From: Paraferrimonas haliotis
GTDB taxonomy: Bacteria; Pseudomonadota; Gammaproteobacteria; Enterobacterales; Shewanellaceae
Reading direction: 5' to 3'
Length of the DNA stretch: 64,000 nucleotides
Assembly: GCF_002282895.1 (NCBI RefSeq)
Contig: NZ_NRRB01000002.1
Location: 124,001 to 188,000 of the forward strand
Shown: positions 34,271-43,369 of the stretch, in pieces
Numbering within the stretch: the first letter of the stretch is position 1
How the letters are laid out: every line of letters begins with the position of its first letter
Made by a program: the position numbers and the translations under genes
Notes under the pieces: model-generated
The model's input: the letters and a program-made list of their open reading frames with translations, nothing else
Databases searched by the model: none
What the model was told of the DNA's origin: nothing

Positions 34271-35479
34271 ATGAAAAAAAGTTATATCGCCCGCGGTGTA
34301 TGCGCGGCGCTTGCATACGTGTCTTTATCAGCCATGGCGGCTTCAAACCCAACGCTAACCAATCCAGCCATCAGCTTTGTGTTAGACGGCTATTATCAAA
34401 ATGGCAATCGTGCCATGTCTGAGCATGCAGAAGGCTTTAACCTAGGCCACAACGAATTGGCGTTGTCAGCAAACATTGACGAGAACTTTTACGGCAAATT
34501 CACCACAGTTTTTGAAATGCACGATGGTGAAACGGAAGTGAATGTAGAAGAAGCCTTCATTCAAACCACGTCCATGCCTTATGGCTTATCCGTCCGAGGC
34601 GGTCGCTTCCTATCGGATTTAGGTTACTTAAACAACCAGCACACTCACACCGATTCATTTGCGGAACGTCCTTCCGTATATCGCGCTTTCTTGGGCAATC
34701 ATTACTCAGATACTGGCTTACGCTTAAACTATCTAGTACCTACTGAAACCTATTGGTTACTGGGTGTGGAAGGATTCGCAGGCAAACCTTTGGCTGCGGA
34801 AGATGAGCACGATCATGACGATCACAGCGACAAAAAAGTACCTGTCATCAATGGTTACACTAAAATCGGTGGCGACATTGGTGTCAGTCACTCATGGCAA
34901 CTTGGTCTGTCGTACTTATACAATGCCAATGGCCGCCGTGCTCTAGAAGAGCATCATGACGACCATATGGCGGACGCTCATGATGGTGAAGAGCACGATC
35001 ACGCCCACGGTGCAATGTATACTGGCGAAAGCATGTATGTACTAGATGCCGTTTACAAATGGGCCCCTAACGGTAACCGTAAATATCAAAACTTTACCTT
35101 TAGCGGCGAGTTCTTCCGAGTTAACGATATTCTGAAAGAAGAGCATCACGACGACCATGATGATCACGACGACCACGACGCTCATAAAGACTACCACCAA
35201 GGTTGGTATGCATCCGCTGTTTATCAGTTTGCGCCGGCCTGGAGCGTTGGGGTTCGTTATGGCGAATTGGACGTACAAACCATTCACGGCGATCACTTAG
35301 ATGCCGATAACCTAAAAGAAACTGACATCAGCCTTAACTGGCACGCCTCCCATTTCTCGAACGTTAGATTACAAGTAACTCAACAGAAAGGGACAAACTT
35401 CGAAGGCATGGTTGACGACCAAGTTATCAGCCTACAATACACAATGACTTTAGGAGCTCACGGTGCGCATCAATTCTAA
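34271..35479 (+). CDS. His-rich outer-membrane porin of the zinc operon
   Basis: This 402-residue beta-barrel protein has a cleavable signal (ending SAMA-AS) and alternating amphipathic strands to a C-terminal F. Three exposed-loop-like insertions are packed with His, Asp and Glu: near residues 178-188 (EDEHDHDDHSD), 225-250 and 293-310 (EEHHDDHDDHDDHDAH). Such loops are known to collect zinc or other divalent metals at the surface. Its gene overlaps the substrate-binding protein gene by 17 bases, so it is part of the zinc operon. The likely job is metal passage through the outer membrane. Confidence 0.82.
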   Translation: MKKSYIARGVCAALAYVSLSAMAASNPTLTNPAISFVLDGYYQNGNRAMSEHAEGFNLGHNELALSANIDENFYGKFTTVFEMHDGETEVNVEEAFIQTTSMPYGLSVRGGRFLSDLGYLNNQHTHTDSFAERPSVYRAFLGNHYSDTGLRLNYLVPTETYWLLGVEGFAGKPLAAEDEHDHDDHSDKKVPVINGYTKIGGDIGVSHSWQLGLSYLYNANGRRALEEHHDDHMADAHDGEEHDHAHGAMYTGESMYVLDAVYKWAPNGNRKYQNFTFSGEFFRVNDILKEEHHDDHDDHDDHDAHKDYHQGWYASAVYQFAPAWSVGVRYGELDVQTIHGDHLDADNLKETDISLNWHASHFSNVRLQVTQQKGTNFEGMVDDQVISLQYTMTLGAHGAHQF

Positions 35480-36374
35480 ATTCGTTGCTGCGGCGTTTAT
35501 CGCAGCCTTTAGCCCACAAGCACTGGCCAATGTAACCGTGTTTGCTTGTGAACCTGAATACGGTGCATTAGCAAAAGAAATTGCGCCTCAAGCAAAAATC
35601 TATAATGCAACGACTGCCTTGCAAGATCCGCATCAGGTGCAAGCAAGACCGAGTCTCATTAGTCAACTTCGTCGTGCTGATTTAGCCATCTGTGCCGGAG
35701 CGGATCTCGAAATCGGTTGGTTGCCAATGGTGCAAATGAAAGCCAACAACCCAGAGGTTCGCAATGGCCAATCAGGCATGTTATTTGCCTCCGATGTGAT
35801 TGAAAATCTAGACATTCCGGCCAGCGTCGACCGCAGCATGGGGGATGTTCACGCACTGGGTAACCCGCACATGCACTTCGACCCCAAGCGAATGCTGCAG
35901 GTTGCCGAAGAGGTTAATAACCGCTTAGCTAGCATTGATCCTGACAACGCAGCTTCCTATCAGGCTAACTTAGACGATTTCAGCAAACGTTGGCAGACAG
36001 CAACCGAGCAGTGGCAAACCAAAGCCGCCAGCTTAAAAGGCAGCAAAGTCATTGGTTACCATTCCAGTTTCCGTTATCTATACAACTGGCTGGGTATGAA
36101 GCAAGTGGCTGACTTAGAGCCAAAACCAGGCCTACCGCCCACAAGCGCTCATCTTGCCAAGCTGGTTAAAGTGGCTGAACAACAAAAGCCGATTGGCATT
36201 ATTGTTGCGTCTTACCAAGACCCTCGCGGCGCTGAGTGGTTAGAGAATCGCACCGGTGTTAAAGGTGAAATTCTGCCTATGTCGGTGGGTGCTGATGACT
36301 CGGTAACCGATTTGTTCACTTTATACGATAGCGTGATAAACAAGCTGTTGGAGTTGAAATCAAATCATGGTTGA
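35463..36374 (+). CDS. Zinc ABC transporter substrate-binding protein (ZnuA-like)
   Basis: This periplasmic cluster A-I metal-binding protein has a signal peptide (ending ALA-NV) and the TroA/ZnuA fold. Expected metal ligands are in DPHQVQARPS (first His), NPHMHFDP (second His) and GYHSSFRYL (third His), with an acidic ligand near the end. The long His-rich loop of true ZnuA is missing; the operon's small chaperone or porin may supply that function. GTG at 35463 has AGGAG about 6 bases upstream. It overlaps the porin gene upstream and the permease gene downstream. Confidence 0.88.
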   Translation: MRINSKFVAAAFIAAFSPQALANVTVFACEPEYGALAKEIAPQAKIYNATTALQDPHQVQARPSLISQLRRADLAICAGADLEIGWLPMVQMKANNPEVRNGQSGMLFASDVIENLDIPASVDRSMGDVHALGNPHMHFDPKRMLQVAEEVNNRLASIDPDNAASYQANLDDFSKRWQTATEQWQTKAASLKGSKVIGYHSSFRYLYNWLGMKQVADLEPKPGLPPTSAHLAKLVKVAEQQKPIGIIVASYQDPRGAEWLENRTGVKGEILPMSVGADDSVTDLFTLYDSVINKLLELKSNHG

Positions 36375-37140
36375 TTGGGATCTTATTAGCATCTTAATGC
36401 CCGCTTTTGCAGCGGCTATTGTGGTGCTATCGACTCACGTACTTTTAGGACGGCAAGTACTTAAACGAGGCATTATCTTTATTGATTTAGCCATCGCTCA
36501 AGTGGCCGCACTGGGCAGTGTCCTGACTCATATCTGGCATCCTTTAGAAGAGTTACCTTTGGTGCACCTATGGGTGCCATTGCTGTTCGCTCTGGCGGCA
36601 GCAATGGGCATTGCTTGGTTAGAAAAGCGTGCGCGTCGAGAACTAGAAGCTATTATCGGCTGCCTGTATGTTGTTTCTGCCGTTGCGGCACTATTGATGC
36701 TCAGTCATGACCCCCATGGTGCCGAACTTCTGAAACGATTGTTAGACGGGCAAATTCTGTGGGTTAACTGGCATCAACTCATGATACCGGGGATCATTAC
36801 AGCCGTGGTTTTAGTGGTAATAATGACTAAACCACAGTTAATGGAAGGCCGAGCCTTTTACCTGATATTCGCCCTTGTAATCACGCAATCGGTCGAGCTT
36901 ATTGGTGTCTACTTAGTCTTTAGTAGCCTAATTTTACCGGCCCTAGCAGTGAACAGTGAGTTGGTCAAGCGACCGTTAGTGCTAGCCTACAGTGTTGGGA
37001 TCAGCGCCTACCTAATTGGCCTCGCCTGTTCTGCAATGTGGGACTTGCCGGCCGGTGCCGCGATTGTTGCTACGCTCGCCATCTCAGCCATTGTTTGTCG
37101 ACTAACCATTAATCGATTCTCACACACCTCCCAGGCGTAG
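36367..37140 (+). CDS. Zinc ABC transporter permease (ZnuB-like)
   Basis: This 257-residue permease has about eight membrane helices of the ABC-3 family. IFIDLAIAQVAALGSVLTHIW is the conserved region that contacts the ATPase, and SVELIGVYLVFSSLILPALAV is the second signature. It overlaps the binding-protein gene by 8 bases. No ATP-binding subunit gene is present in the operon or the window, so the ATPase must be supplied from elsewhere. Confidence 0.88.
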   Translation: MVDWDLISILMPAFAAAIVVLSTHVLLGRQVLKRGIIFIDLAIAQVAALGSVLTHIWHPLEELPLVHLWVPLLFALAAAMGIAWLEKRARRELEAIIGCLYVVSAVAALLMLSHDPHGAELLKRLLDGQILWVNWHQLMIPGIITAVVLVVIMTKPQLMEGRAFYLIFALVITQSVELIGVYLVFSSLILPALAVNSELVKRPLVLAYSVGISAYLIGLACSAMWDLPAGAAIVATLAISAIVCRLTINRFSHTSQA

Positions 37141-37152
37141 AGCTTGTTGGGC

Positions 37153-37183
37153 ATCAACCGCAGTCTGCTCGGCTGCGGTTGAT
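37153..37183 (+). terminator. Stem-loop after the zinc operon
   Basis: ATCAACCGCAG (37153-37163) pairs with CTGCGGTTGAT (37173-37183), an 11-base perfect stem with a 9-base loop. The T-run after it is weak, so efficiency is uncertain, but the position 12 bases after the permease stop fits a terminator. Confidence 0.65.
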
Positions 37184-37239
37184 AATCCAACTTGGTTTTC
37201 TTAGTTCAGCTATGCTATACCTGTATCCATAATGGATTC

Positions 37240-39846
37240 ATGGAGAGAACGTTGAAGATCATATCGCTGTTTATCAGGTCACTGGCTATCTTAAGCTTTG
37301 CCGCAACGGCAAGCACCCCCGTCAGTCAAGACCAGCAAGACCAACTCGCCCAAAAACTAACTTTTCAACAAGGGGTCGTTTCTAACTTTTTGGAACAGGC
37401 TGGGCAACACCAAGGCCGAATCATTATTAGCAACCAGTCCGATATTAGCTTGCAAAGCGATCACGATTGGAGTGTTTATTTTCACAACATAAGAAAGATT
37501 TCTAAGAGCCTAAATGACAACGTTGTCATTAAACACGTTCAAGGCGATTTATACCAAATGACCGCCGGCCCAAACTTCAAAGCATTGGCGCCAAAGCAAT
37601 CGCTAACCATTGACTACATTGCGGCTGCTTGGGTCGTAAGCCAAAGCGACCTTATGCCGAGAGCCTTCGTCGTTATAGGCGATAATCGACCCAGCATTAT
37701 TGCCAATACCGATAGCGAAAACTTCGAGCAATTTGTATTGCCTTTCACTTACAACGAACAGCTCTACCGATTTAACTCACCATCAGACAATTACGCTCAG
37801 GTAACGCCTCAAAGTCGATTTAAACGCAACGCTAATGCCTATAGTAAACGCTACTCTCAAGAAGCCATCGACCGTCAAATAATCCCCTTCCCTGCCAAAG
37901 TTGAACGCCGCCGCGGACAAGCCAGCATCACATCGCAGTGGCGTCTAATATATGACGGCGCATTAACCAATGAAGCCGCTCAGCTGCAACAACAATTGAC
38001 TGCCTACTTAGGTCAACCATTGCAACAGCTCTTGAGCTCTCAAGCTCATAGCAAAGAAAAACGAGTGATTCGATTGCAGTTAGACGGTAAGCAAAGCACA
38101 GCGGAAGGTTATGTGCTTGAGATTGATTCCGATGTCATTGTGATTCGAGGAGCCGATGAAGCCGGTGTATTTTATGGAATTCAGAGTCTATTGGCTCTCT
38201 TTCCAATAACCACCAGCGAGCCATTAACAGTGGCGAAAATGACGGTCATAGACAAACCTCTGTTTCCCTGGCGAGGAATGCATTATGACCTGGGTCGAAA
38301 CTTCCACGGTTACCAAGCCATCGAAACCTTAATCAAGCAAATGGCACGCTACAAACTCAATAAATTGCATTTGCACTTAAGCGATGATGAAGGTTGGCGC
38401 CTGCAAATTCCAGGCTTACCTGAGCTAACAGAAATCGGCGCTTACCGCTGTTTTGACCTAACCGAACAACAGTGTTTATTGACTCAGCTAGGTACCGGCC
38501 CCTTTAAATCCGGATCCGGGAATGGCTTTTTAACCACAGAGCAATTCATAACGCTGTTAACTCTTGCCAAACAGCACCATATTGAAGTTATTCCAGAGCT
38601 TGATATGCCAGGGCACAGTCGCGCAGCCATTGTCGCAATGAACGCCCGAAGCCAACGATTATTGAAAGCCGGAGCCAGTGTCGAACAGGCCAATACTTAT
38701 CGTCTATCCGACGACAAAGATTTAAGCCAATATTACTCAGTGCAAAACTACACTGACAATGCCCTTAACGTCTGCTTAGAATCCAGTTACCAGTTCATTG
38801 ATAAAGTGCTTTATGAACTGCAACAAATGTATCGCAGTGCCGATAGCCAACTTAACATCTACCATTTTGGCGGCGACGAAACGCCTAAAGGCGCGTGGCA
38901 AGATAGCCCGGTATGCCAGGCATTATTTGAAGCGCCTAATAATGGCGTGTCAGGCGTCGCTGATCTGAAAGCTTATTTTAGCAAACGGGTTAGCCAGCTA
39001 AGTGCTGCTCGCGGACTGGATCTTGCCGGTTGGGAAGATGGCTTAATGTACAGCACCACGGTGCCTTTTGCCCGCAGTCAATTTGCTAATCAGCGGGTTA
39101 TTGGCAATACCTGGGACAACATTTGGGAATGGGGAGTTGCCGATAGAAGCTACCGACTTGCCAATGACGGTTATCAAGTGGTGTTGTCGTCGGCTACTCA
39201 TCTGTATTTCGACCATCCTTACGAAACCTCACCTTATGAGCGCGGTTACTATTGGGCGACCCGTTATTCCGATACCCAAAAAACCTTTGGCTATAACCCA
39301 TTAGATTTGTATGCCAACGCAGACTTTACTCGAGAAGGGAATCCGATAAATGACCTTGAGGGTTTGGTTGGTAGGCGTATGCCCGCTTTACAAAAACCAG
39401 AACACTTGTTGGGTATGCAAGGCCATGTTTGGACCGAAACCATTCGTACCCCAGAGCAACTGCAGCAAATGGTGTTTCCACGAATATTAGCGGTAGCGCA
39501 GCGCGCATGGCATAAAGGGGTGTGGCAAAACACAGCCGGCGCTGAAAGTGCTCAAGAACAAAGCGAGCAATGGAGCTTATTCGCTCAGACTCTGGCGCAA
39601 AAGGAGTTGCCGAGATTAGTAAGAGATGGCGTGTCTCCGCGGTTGCCATTGGTGGGCGTAGAGCGCGACACCAGCAGCAATAAGCTCAAGGTTAACAGTG
39701 CTTTTCCTGGGTTAACCATTGAGTTTAGTAACGATGGTAGCAATTGGACTCCCTTGGCTAAACAGGCATTGGATCCAAGCAGCCCTTGGTGGTTTAGAAC
39801 CCGAGTGGGCAAGCTGAGTGGCGCCAGCACGCATTATCAGCCGTAA
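37240..39846 (+). CDS. GH20 beta-N-acetylhexosaminidase (chitobiase type), exported
   Basis: This 868-residue secreted enzyme releases terminal N-acetylhexosamine from chitobiose-like chains. It has a signal peptide (ending ATAS), an N-terminal carbohydrate-binding CHB_HEX domain (HDWSVYFHNIRKIS) and a GH20b domain. The catalytic barrel contains MHYDLGRNFHGYQ, HLHLSDDEGWRLQIPG and the catalytic Asp-Glu pair in YHFGGDETPKGAW. A C-terminal beta domain follows. The ATG at 37240 is given; a TTG at 37252 has a better placed GGAGAG and gives a tidier signal peptide. An open frame from 37192 is too long. With GH109 it suggests use of amino-sugar polymers. Confidence 0.9.
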   Translation: MERTLKIISLFIRSLAILSFAATASTPVSQDQQDQLAQKLTFQQGVVSNFLEQAGQHQGRIIISNQSDISLQSDHDWSVYFHNIRKISKSLNDNVVIKHVQGDLYQMTAGPNFKALAPKQSLTIDYIAAAWVVSQSDLMPRAFVVIGDNRPSIIANTDSENFEQFVLPFTYNEQLYRFNSPSDNYAQVTPQSRFKRNANAYSKRYSQEAIDRQIIPFPAKVERRRGQASITSQWRLIYDGALTNEAAQLQQQLTAYLGQPLQQLLSSQAHSKEKRVIRLQLDGKQSTAEGYVLEIDSDVIVIRGADEAGVFYGIQSLLALFPITTSEPLTVAKMTVIDKPLFPWRGMHYDLGRNFHGYQAIETLIKQMARYKLNKLHLHLSDDEGWRLQIPGLPELTEIGAYRCFDLTEQQCLLTQLGTGPFKSGSGNGFLTTEQFITLLTLAKQHHIEVIPELDMPGHSRAAIVAMNARSQRLLKAGASVEQANTYRLSDDKDLSQYYSVQNYTDNALNVCLESSYQFIDKVLYELQQMYRSADSQLNIYHFGGDETPKGAWQDSPVCQALFEAPNNGVSGVADLKAYFSKRVSQLSAARGLDLAGWEDGLMYSTTVPFARSQFANQRVIGNTWDNIWEWGVADRSYRLANDGYQVVLSSATHLYFDHPYETSPYERGYYWATRYSDTQKTFGYNPLDLYANADFTREGNPINDLEGLVGRRMPALQKPEHLLGMQGHVWTETIRTPEQLQQMVFPRILAVAQRAWHKGVWQNTAGAESAQEQSEQWSLFAQTLAQKELPRLVRDGVSPRLPLVGVERDTSSNKLKVNSAFPGLTIEFSNDGSNWTPLAKQALDPSSPWWFRTRVGKLSGASTHYQP

Positions 39847-39869
39847 GCCTTCAGCAACAGCAACTTCCG

Positions 39870-40841
39870 CTAGGCGTTGTCAATGCCAAAGCTCATCGCT
39901 TGAGACAACGTCTGAGTTTGCTGTTGCAGCATAAACAATCTATCCACCCCCATGGCAACACCGCTGCACTGCGGTAATCCATGCGCTAACGCGGCAATTA
40001 AGTGAGTATCAATGGACTGCTGTTGTATGCCCATTTGGCTGCGCTGCTGGTTATCTTGTTCGAAACGCTGACGTTGTTGTTGAGCATCTTGTAGCTCATC
40101 GAACCCGTTGGCTAATTCAACCCCCTGATAATAAACCTCAAAACGATGTGCGACCCGTTCATCATTCGGGTTCAACTTGGCGAGTGCCGCTTGCGAGGCT
40201 GGAAAATCGTAAACAAAACAAGGGCGCTGCTGACCTATCTTTGGCTCAATTAAACAGCTAAAAAGCAGTTGCAGCAAGGTATCGCGATCACTGTCGCTGG
40301 CCGCTTCAGCGAGGCCATGACTGCACGCTACTTCAAACAATTGGGCATGGCTGCATTGTAAAGGATCCAGAGCCAGCTGTTGAATAAAGACTTGTTGATA
40401 GCTGATGCGGGCAGCGCTGTTGCAATTAAGCAGCAACATCATCAAAGCCTCTACCTCATCCATCAACTGTTGTTGATTAAAGCCGGGGCGATACCATTCG
40501 AGCATGGTAAATTCCGGATTATGAATGCGTCCATTCTCTTCATTGCGAAACGAGCGAGCCAATTGAAAAATAGCCCCAGAGCCGGCACACAGCAATCGTT
40601 TCATGTGGTATTCCGGTGAGGTTTGCAAAAACAATCGTTGCCCCTTAGCAAAGCCCGGAGCTATCAAATTGGTCTCAAAATTAACCAAATGAGGGTCGGT
40701 GACACCGGAGCGAGCAAGCAAGGGAGTTTCCACTTCTAAGACATTGCGCTGCTCGAAAAATTGACGAATGGCCGACATGAATGCCGCCCGCGCTTTTAGG
40801 GTTTCAATGGTAGCGCTTGGGCGCCAACTCTGACTACTCAT
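39870..40841 (-). CDS. epmA: EF-P (R)-beta-lysine ligase EpmA
   Basis: This truncated class II lysyl-tRNA-synthetase-like enzyme attaches (R)-beta-lysine to EF-P rather than to tRNA. Class II motifs are [16 protein letters not shown], the motif-2 block [27 protein letters not shown], and motif 3 [12 protein letters not shown]. It lacks the N-terminal anticodon-binding domain. The 323-residue length is standard. Its target efp and the aminomutase epmB are the next genes. Confidence 0.95.
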   Translation of the reverse strand: MSSQSWRPSATIETLKARAAFMSAIRQFFEQRNVLEVETPLLARSGVTDPHLVNFETNLIAPGFAKGQRLFLQTSPEYHMKRLLCAGSGAIFQLARSFRNEENGRIHNPEFTMLEWYRPGFNQQQLMDEVEALMMLLLNCNSAARISYQQVFIQQLALDPLQCSHAQLFEVACSHGLAEAASDSDRDTLLQLLFSCLIEPKIGQQRPCFVYDFPASQAALAKLNPNDERVAHRFEVYYQGVELANGFDELQDAQQQRQRFEQDNQQRSQMGIQQQSIDTHLIAALAHGLPQCSGVAMGVDRLFMLQQQTQTLSQAMSFGIDNA

Positions 40842-40884
40842 AAGCCGCTCTTAGGTCCTAATGATGAGGTTATCCGTAAAAACC

Positions 40885-40913
40885 AAAAAGCGGAGCCAAG
40901 GCTCCGCTTTTTT
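40885..40913 (-). terminator. Terminator after efp
   Basis: AAGCGGAGCC and GGCTCCGCTT form a 10-base stem with T-runs on both strands. It lies about 15 bases past the efp stop and separates efp from epmA on the minus strand. Confidence 0.88.
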
Positions 40914-40927
40914 AAAATAACCGGAGC

Positions 40928-41497
40928 TTACTTGCGCACACGTTCAACGTATTCTGCGCTGCGAGTATCCACTTTCACCACTTCACCAATGGTAATAAAC
41001 AGCGGTACTCTAACTACGGCACCCGTGCTAAGGGTGGCCGGCTTGCCACCGGTACCTTGAGTATCCCCTTTAAGACCTGGATCCGTTTCAACAACTTCCA
41101 GTTCAACAAAGTTTGGTGGAGTAATGGCAATCGGGTTATCATTCCAAGTGGTAACGGTGCATACGTCTTGTTCAACAAGCCACTTTTCTTGATCGCCTAC
41201 GGCTTTAGAGTCCGCAGCAACCTGCTCAAAAGTGTCGTTGTTCATGAAGTGCCAAAACTCGCCATCGTTATACAGATACGCAAGTTCAATATCCATTACG
41301 TCTGCACGCTCTACAGACTCACCGGATTTAAAGGTTTTTTCTAGTACTTTGCCAGAAATCAACTTGCGAATTTTTACGCGGTTAAAGGCTTGGCCTTTAC
41401 CCGGTTTAACAAACTCGTTTTCAATGATGTTGCAAGGTTCGCCATCCAGCATGATTTTAAGGCCAGATTTAAACTCGTTGGTGCTTACTGAAGCCAT
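40928..41497 (-). CDS. efp: Elongation factor P
   Basis: EF-P relieves ribosomes stalled at polyproline. All three domains are present in 189 residues. The modified lysine K34 sits in [10 protein letters not shown], the classic site for beta-lysylation, and the C-terminal domain ends in [13 protein letters not shown]. It is divergent from epmB with about 33 bases between the two starts, so the promoters overlap. Presence of epmA and epmB on both sides indicates the full modification pathway. Confidence 0.97.
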   Translation of the reverse strand: MASVSTNEFKSGLKIMLDGEPCNIIENEFVKPGKGQAFNRVKIRKLISGKVLEKTFKSGESVERADVMDIELAYLYNDGEFWHFMNNDTFEQVAADSKAVGDQEKWLVEQDVCTVTTWNDNPIAITPPNFVELEVVETDPGLKGDTQGTGGKPATLSTGAVVRVPLFITIGEVVKVDTRSAEYVERVRK

Positions 41498-41530
41498 TTT
41501 AATTCTCGTCTAACTGTCGTTTAGTAACTT

Positions 41531-42541
41531 ATGGGCAAAATGATAACCCGAATCCCTTTAAATTTGCACTCTGATTGGCAAAAAGAGTTGGCACAATGTG
41601 TGACAGACCCAATACAACTGTTGCAGTTGTTGGAAATTGATCCCACACCACTGTCTGAGGACATCAAAGCTCGTCGCCTATTTCCCATGAGAGTGCCTCG
41701 TCCTTTTGTACAATTAATGCAAAAGGGCAACTTACAGGATCCGTTGTTGCAGCAAGTATTTTGTTCCGCCTCTGAATTCGCCACCGCCAAGGGTTACAGC
41801 CACGATCCTTTGCAAGAACAAGACACCCCCTTACCTGGATTACTGCATAAGTATGACACTCGCGTCCTAATTATGCTTAAAGGCGGTTGCGCCATTAATT
41901 GCCGTTACTGTTTTAGACGACATTTTCCCTATCAAGAACACTCGTTAAGCGCTTCACAATGGCAAGACATCCTCGACTACTTGCACCAACGCCCACAAAT
42001 TAATGAAGTCATTTTCTCTGGTGGCGATCCATTGATGGCCAAAGATGAACATTTACAACGCTATATTGAAGCCCTAGCCGCAATCCCGCACCTCAAACGC
42101 ATTCGAATTCACACTCGACTGCCGGTTGTGTTGCCGCAACGTCTTACCCCTGACCTTCTTTCTGCCTTAACCGCCACCCGTTTAAAGGTGGTAATGGTGT
42201 TTCACATCAATCACGCTAACGAACTCTGCAGTGCCTTTGTTGAAAACCTGCAACCGTTCAAAAATCAAATACTGCTGTTGAATCAAAGCGTTCTGCTTAA
42301 AGGCGTGAATGATTCCTGTGACACCTTAGTAGCTTTGTCTGAGGCGTTGTACGATGCCAACATACAACCGTACTATTTGCATATGCTGGATAAGGTGTCC
42401 GGCGCTCAGCACTTCGAAGTATCGTTAGCCCAAGCCCAATCCTTAATGCAACAAATCCTCACCATTTTGCCGGGTTTCTTGGTCCCTAAACTGGTTCGAG
42501 AACAAGCGACAAAAGCCAGTAAAACACCGATCCATTTTTAA
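41531..42541 (+). CDS. epmB: EF-P L-lysine 2,3-aminomutase EpmB
   Basis: This radical SAM, PLP-dependent enzyme turns L-lysine into (R)-beta-lysine for EF-P. The iron-sulfur motif is C120-xxx-C124-xx-C127 in KGGCAINCRYCFRRHFPYQ. SGGDPLMAKD and the C-terminal YYLHMLDKVSGA, which contains the PLP lysine, are also conserved. Its sequence follows E. coli YjeK along its length. It could start at ATG 41531 or 41540. Confidence 0.95.
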   Translation: MGKMITRIPLNLHSDWQKELAQCVTDPIQLLQLLEIDPTPLSEDIKARRLFPMRVPRPFVQLMQKGNLQDPLLQQVFCSASEFATAKGYSHDPLQEQDTPLPGLLHKYDTRVLIMLKGGCAINCRYCFRRHFPYQEHSLSASQWQDILDYLHQRPQINEVIFSGGDPLMAKDEHLQRYIEALAAIPHLKRIRIHTRLPVVLPQRLTPDLLSALTATRLKVVMVFHINHANELCSAFVENLQPFKNQILLLNQSVLLKGVNDSCDTLVALSEALYDANIQPYYLHMLDKVSGAQHFEVSLAQAQSLMQQILTILPGFLVPKLVREQATKASKTPIHF

Positions 42542-42668
42542 CTTTCAGCAAAAGTGAGAGGTACCGCTCATTTTTTGACCTTTTACGCGTGAGAACTTAC
42601 ACTAAGCTAGAAAGTAAAACCGAGCTTTAGCAGACGTTTTATATATTTATTCCGACGCAAAGGCCGTC

Positions 42669-42674
42669 TATAAT
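42669..42674 (+). promoter_or_regulatory. Candidate -10 element for the microprotein gene
   Basis: A perfect TATAAT is found 95 bases before the ATG of the 39-residue gene. The -35 is weak (TTATTC at 42647, 16-base spacer). Two copies of CGACGCAAA (42653-42661 and 42693-42701), 40 bases apart, bracket it and may bind a regulator. Confidence 0.4.
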
Positions 42675-42769
42675 AGACGCAGATTGGTATTTCGACGCAA
42701 ACAGTGACGGACTACGGCTAAGCCAATGCGAGGTACCTTCTTTAATCGCACTAACTTGGGAATAGAAAC

Positions 42770-42889
42770 ATGTCATTTTTAAAAGCAAACTTCGGCATCA
42801 TTGCTGTTATGGTCGTGATGGCCGTAACCATCTTCGGCGGAATCTATCTTGTTGAAGCTTCGCTTGAAGCGCAAACGGTAGAAATGTAA
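42770..42889 (+). CDS. 39-residue single-span membrane microprotein
   Basis: This very short gene encodes a charged start (MSFLKANFG), one membrane helix (IIAVMVVMAVTIFGGIYLVEA) and a short acidic tail. A GGGA lies 9 bases before the ATG, a TATAAT about 95 bases upstream, and a terminator-like stem-loop begins 11 bases after the stop. Codon use looks like the surrounding genes. I do not recognise a family; small proteins of this shape often modulate membrane enzymes or sensors. Confidence 0.6.
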   Translation: MSFLKANFGIIAVMVVMAVTIFGGIYLVEASLEAQTVEM

Positions 42890-42900
42890 TACCGACCCTA

Positions 42901-42951
42901 AACTACCAATTGAAAAGTTACTCTGACGAGGATTTCGATTGGTAGTTTTTT
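42901..42951 (+). terminator. Terminator-like stem-loop after the microprotein gene
   Basis: AACTACCAAT (42901-42910) pairs with ATTGGTAGTT (42938-42947), followed by a T-run. The loop is long (27 bases), and the 3' arm lies in the end of the convergent zinc-ribbon gene. It supports the microprotein gene as a transcription unit. Confidence 0.6.
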
Positions 42952-43238
42952 GGTGCTTCCGTTTCAGCCCATTGGTCCATCAAATGAGAGACTAAGGTTG
43001 CAATAAGCGCCATAATGGCTATAGGCGTGGTGATCGTGCGCCACTCGGCCATGAAATACCCCACTCCAATGCTGATTGCGCATACATAAAACGCAATGAC
43101 TTTAAGCATGAGCGTTACCCCACTATTCTTTAACCAGGTTTGGCAGTGATAGCACTGAATATGGCGCTGGGTTCCTTTCACCTGATACTCGCTAATATCA
43201 GACAACTTTAAGAACTTGGCACATTTAGGGCATTGCAT
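42918..43238 (-). CDS. Zinc-ribbon membrane protein, unknown function
   Basis: This 106-residue protein begins with a zinc-ribbon (CPKC ... CYHC, residues 3-39) and continues with two membrane helices (VIAFYVCAISIGVGYFM and ITTPIAIMALIATLVSHLM). The ATG at 43238 places the zinc ribbon at the N-terminus and has GGAG 10 bases upstream; a longer frame from 43268 exists. It is divergent from the MscS gene. The family is unknown to me. Confidence 0.6.
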   Translation of the reverse strand: MQCPKCAKFLKLSDISEYQVKGTQRHIQCYHCQTWLKNSGVTLMLKVIAFYVCAISIGVGYFMAEWRTITTPIAIMALIATLVSHLMDQWAETEAPKNYQSKSSSE

Positions 43239-43369
43239 AACAAATCGGCTCCTTTTTAAGCAGCGCACAGTCTACTTGGCGATTCTCTACGCCGCAATTC
43301 TTTCTTTTACACGACGACTCGCATAAACTGACAGAGTTCACAAATATGTAACTTCTGAAAGGAATCACT

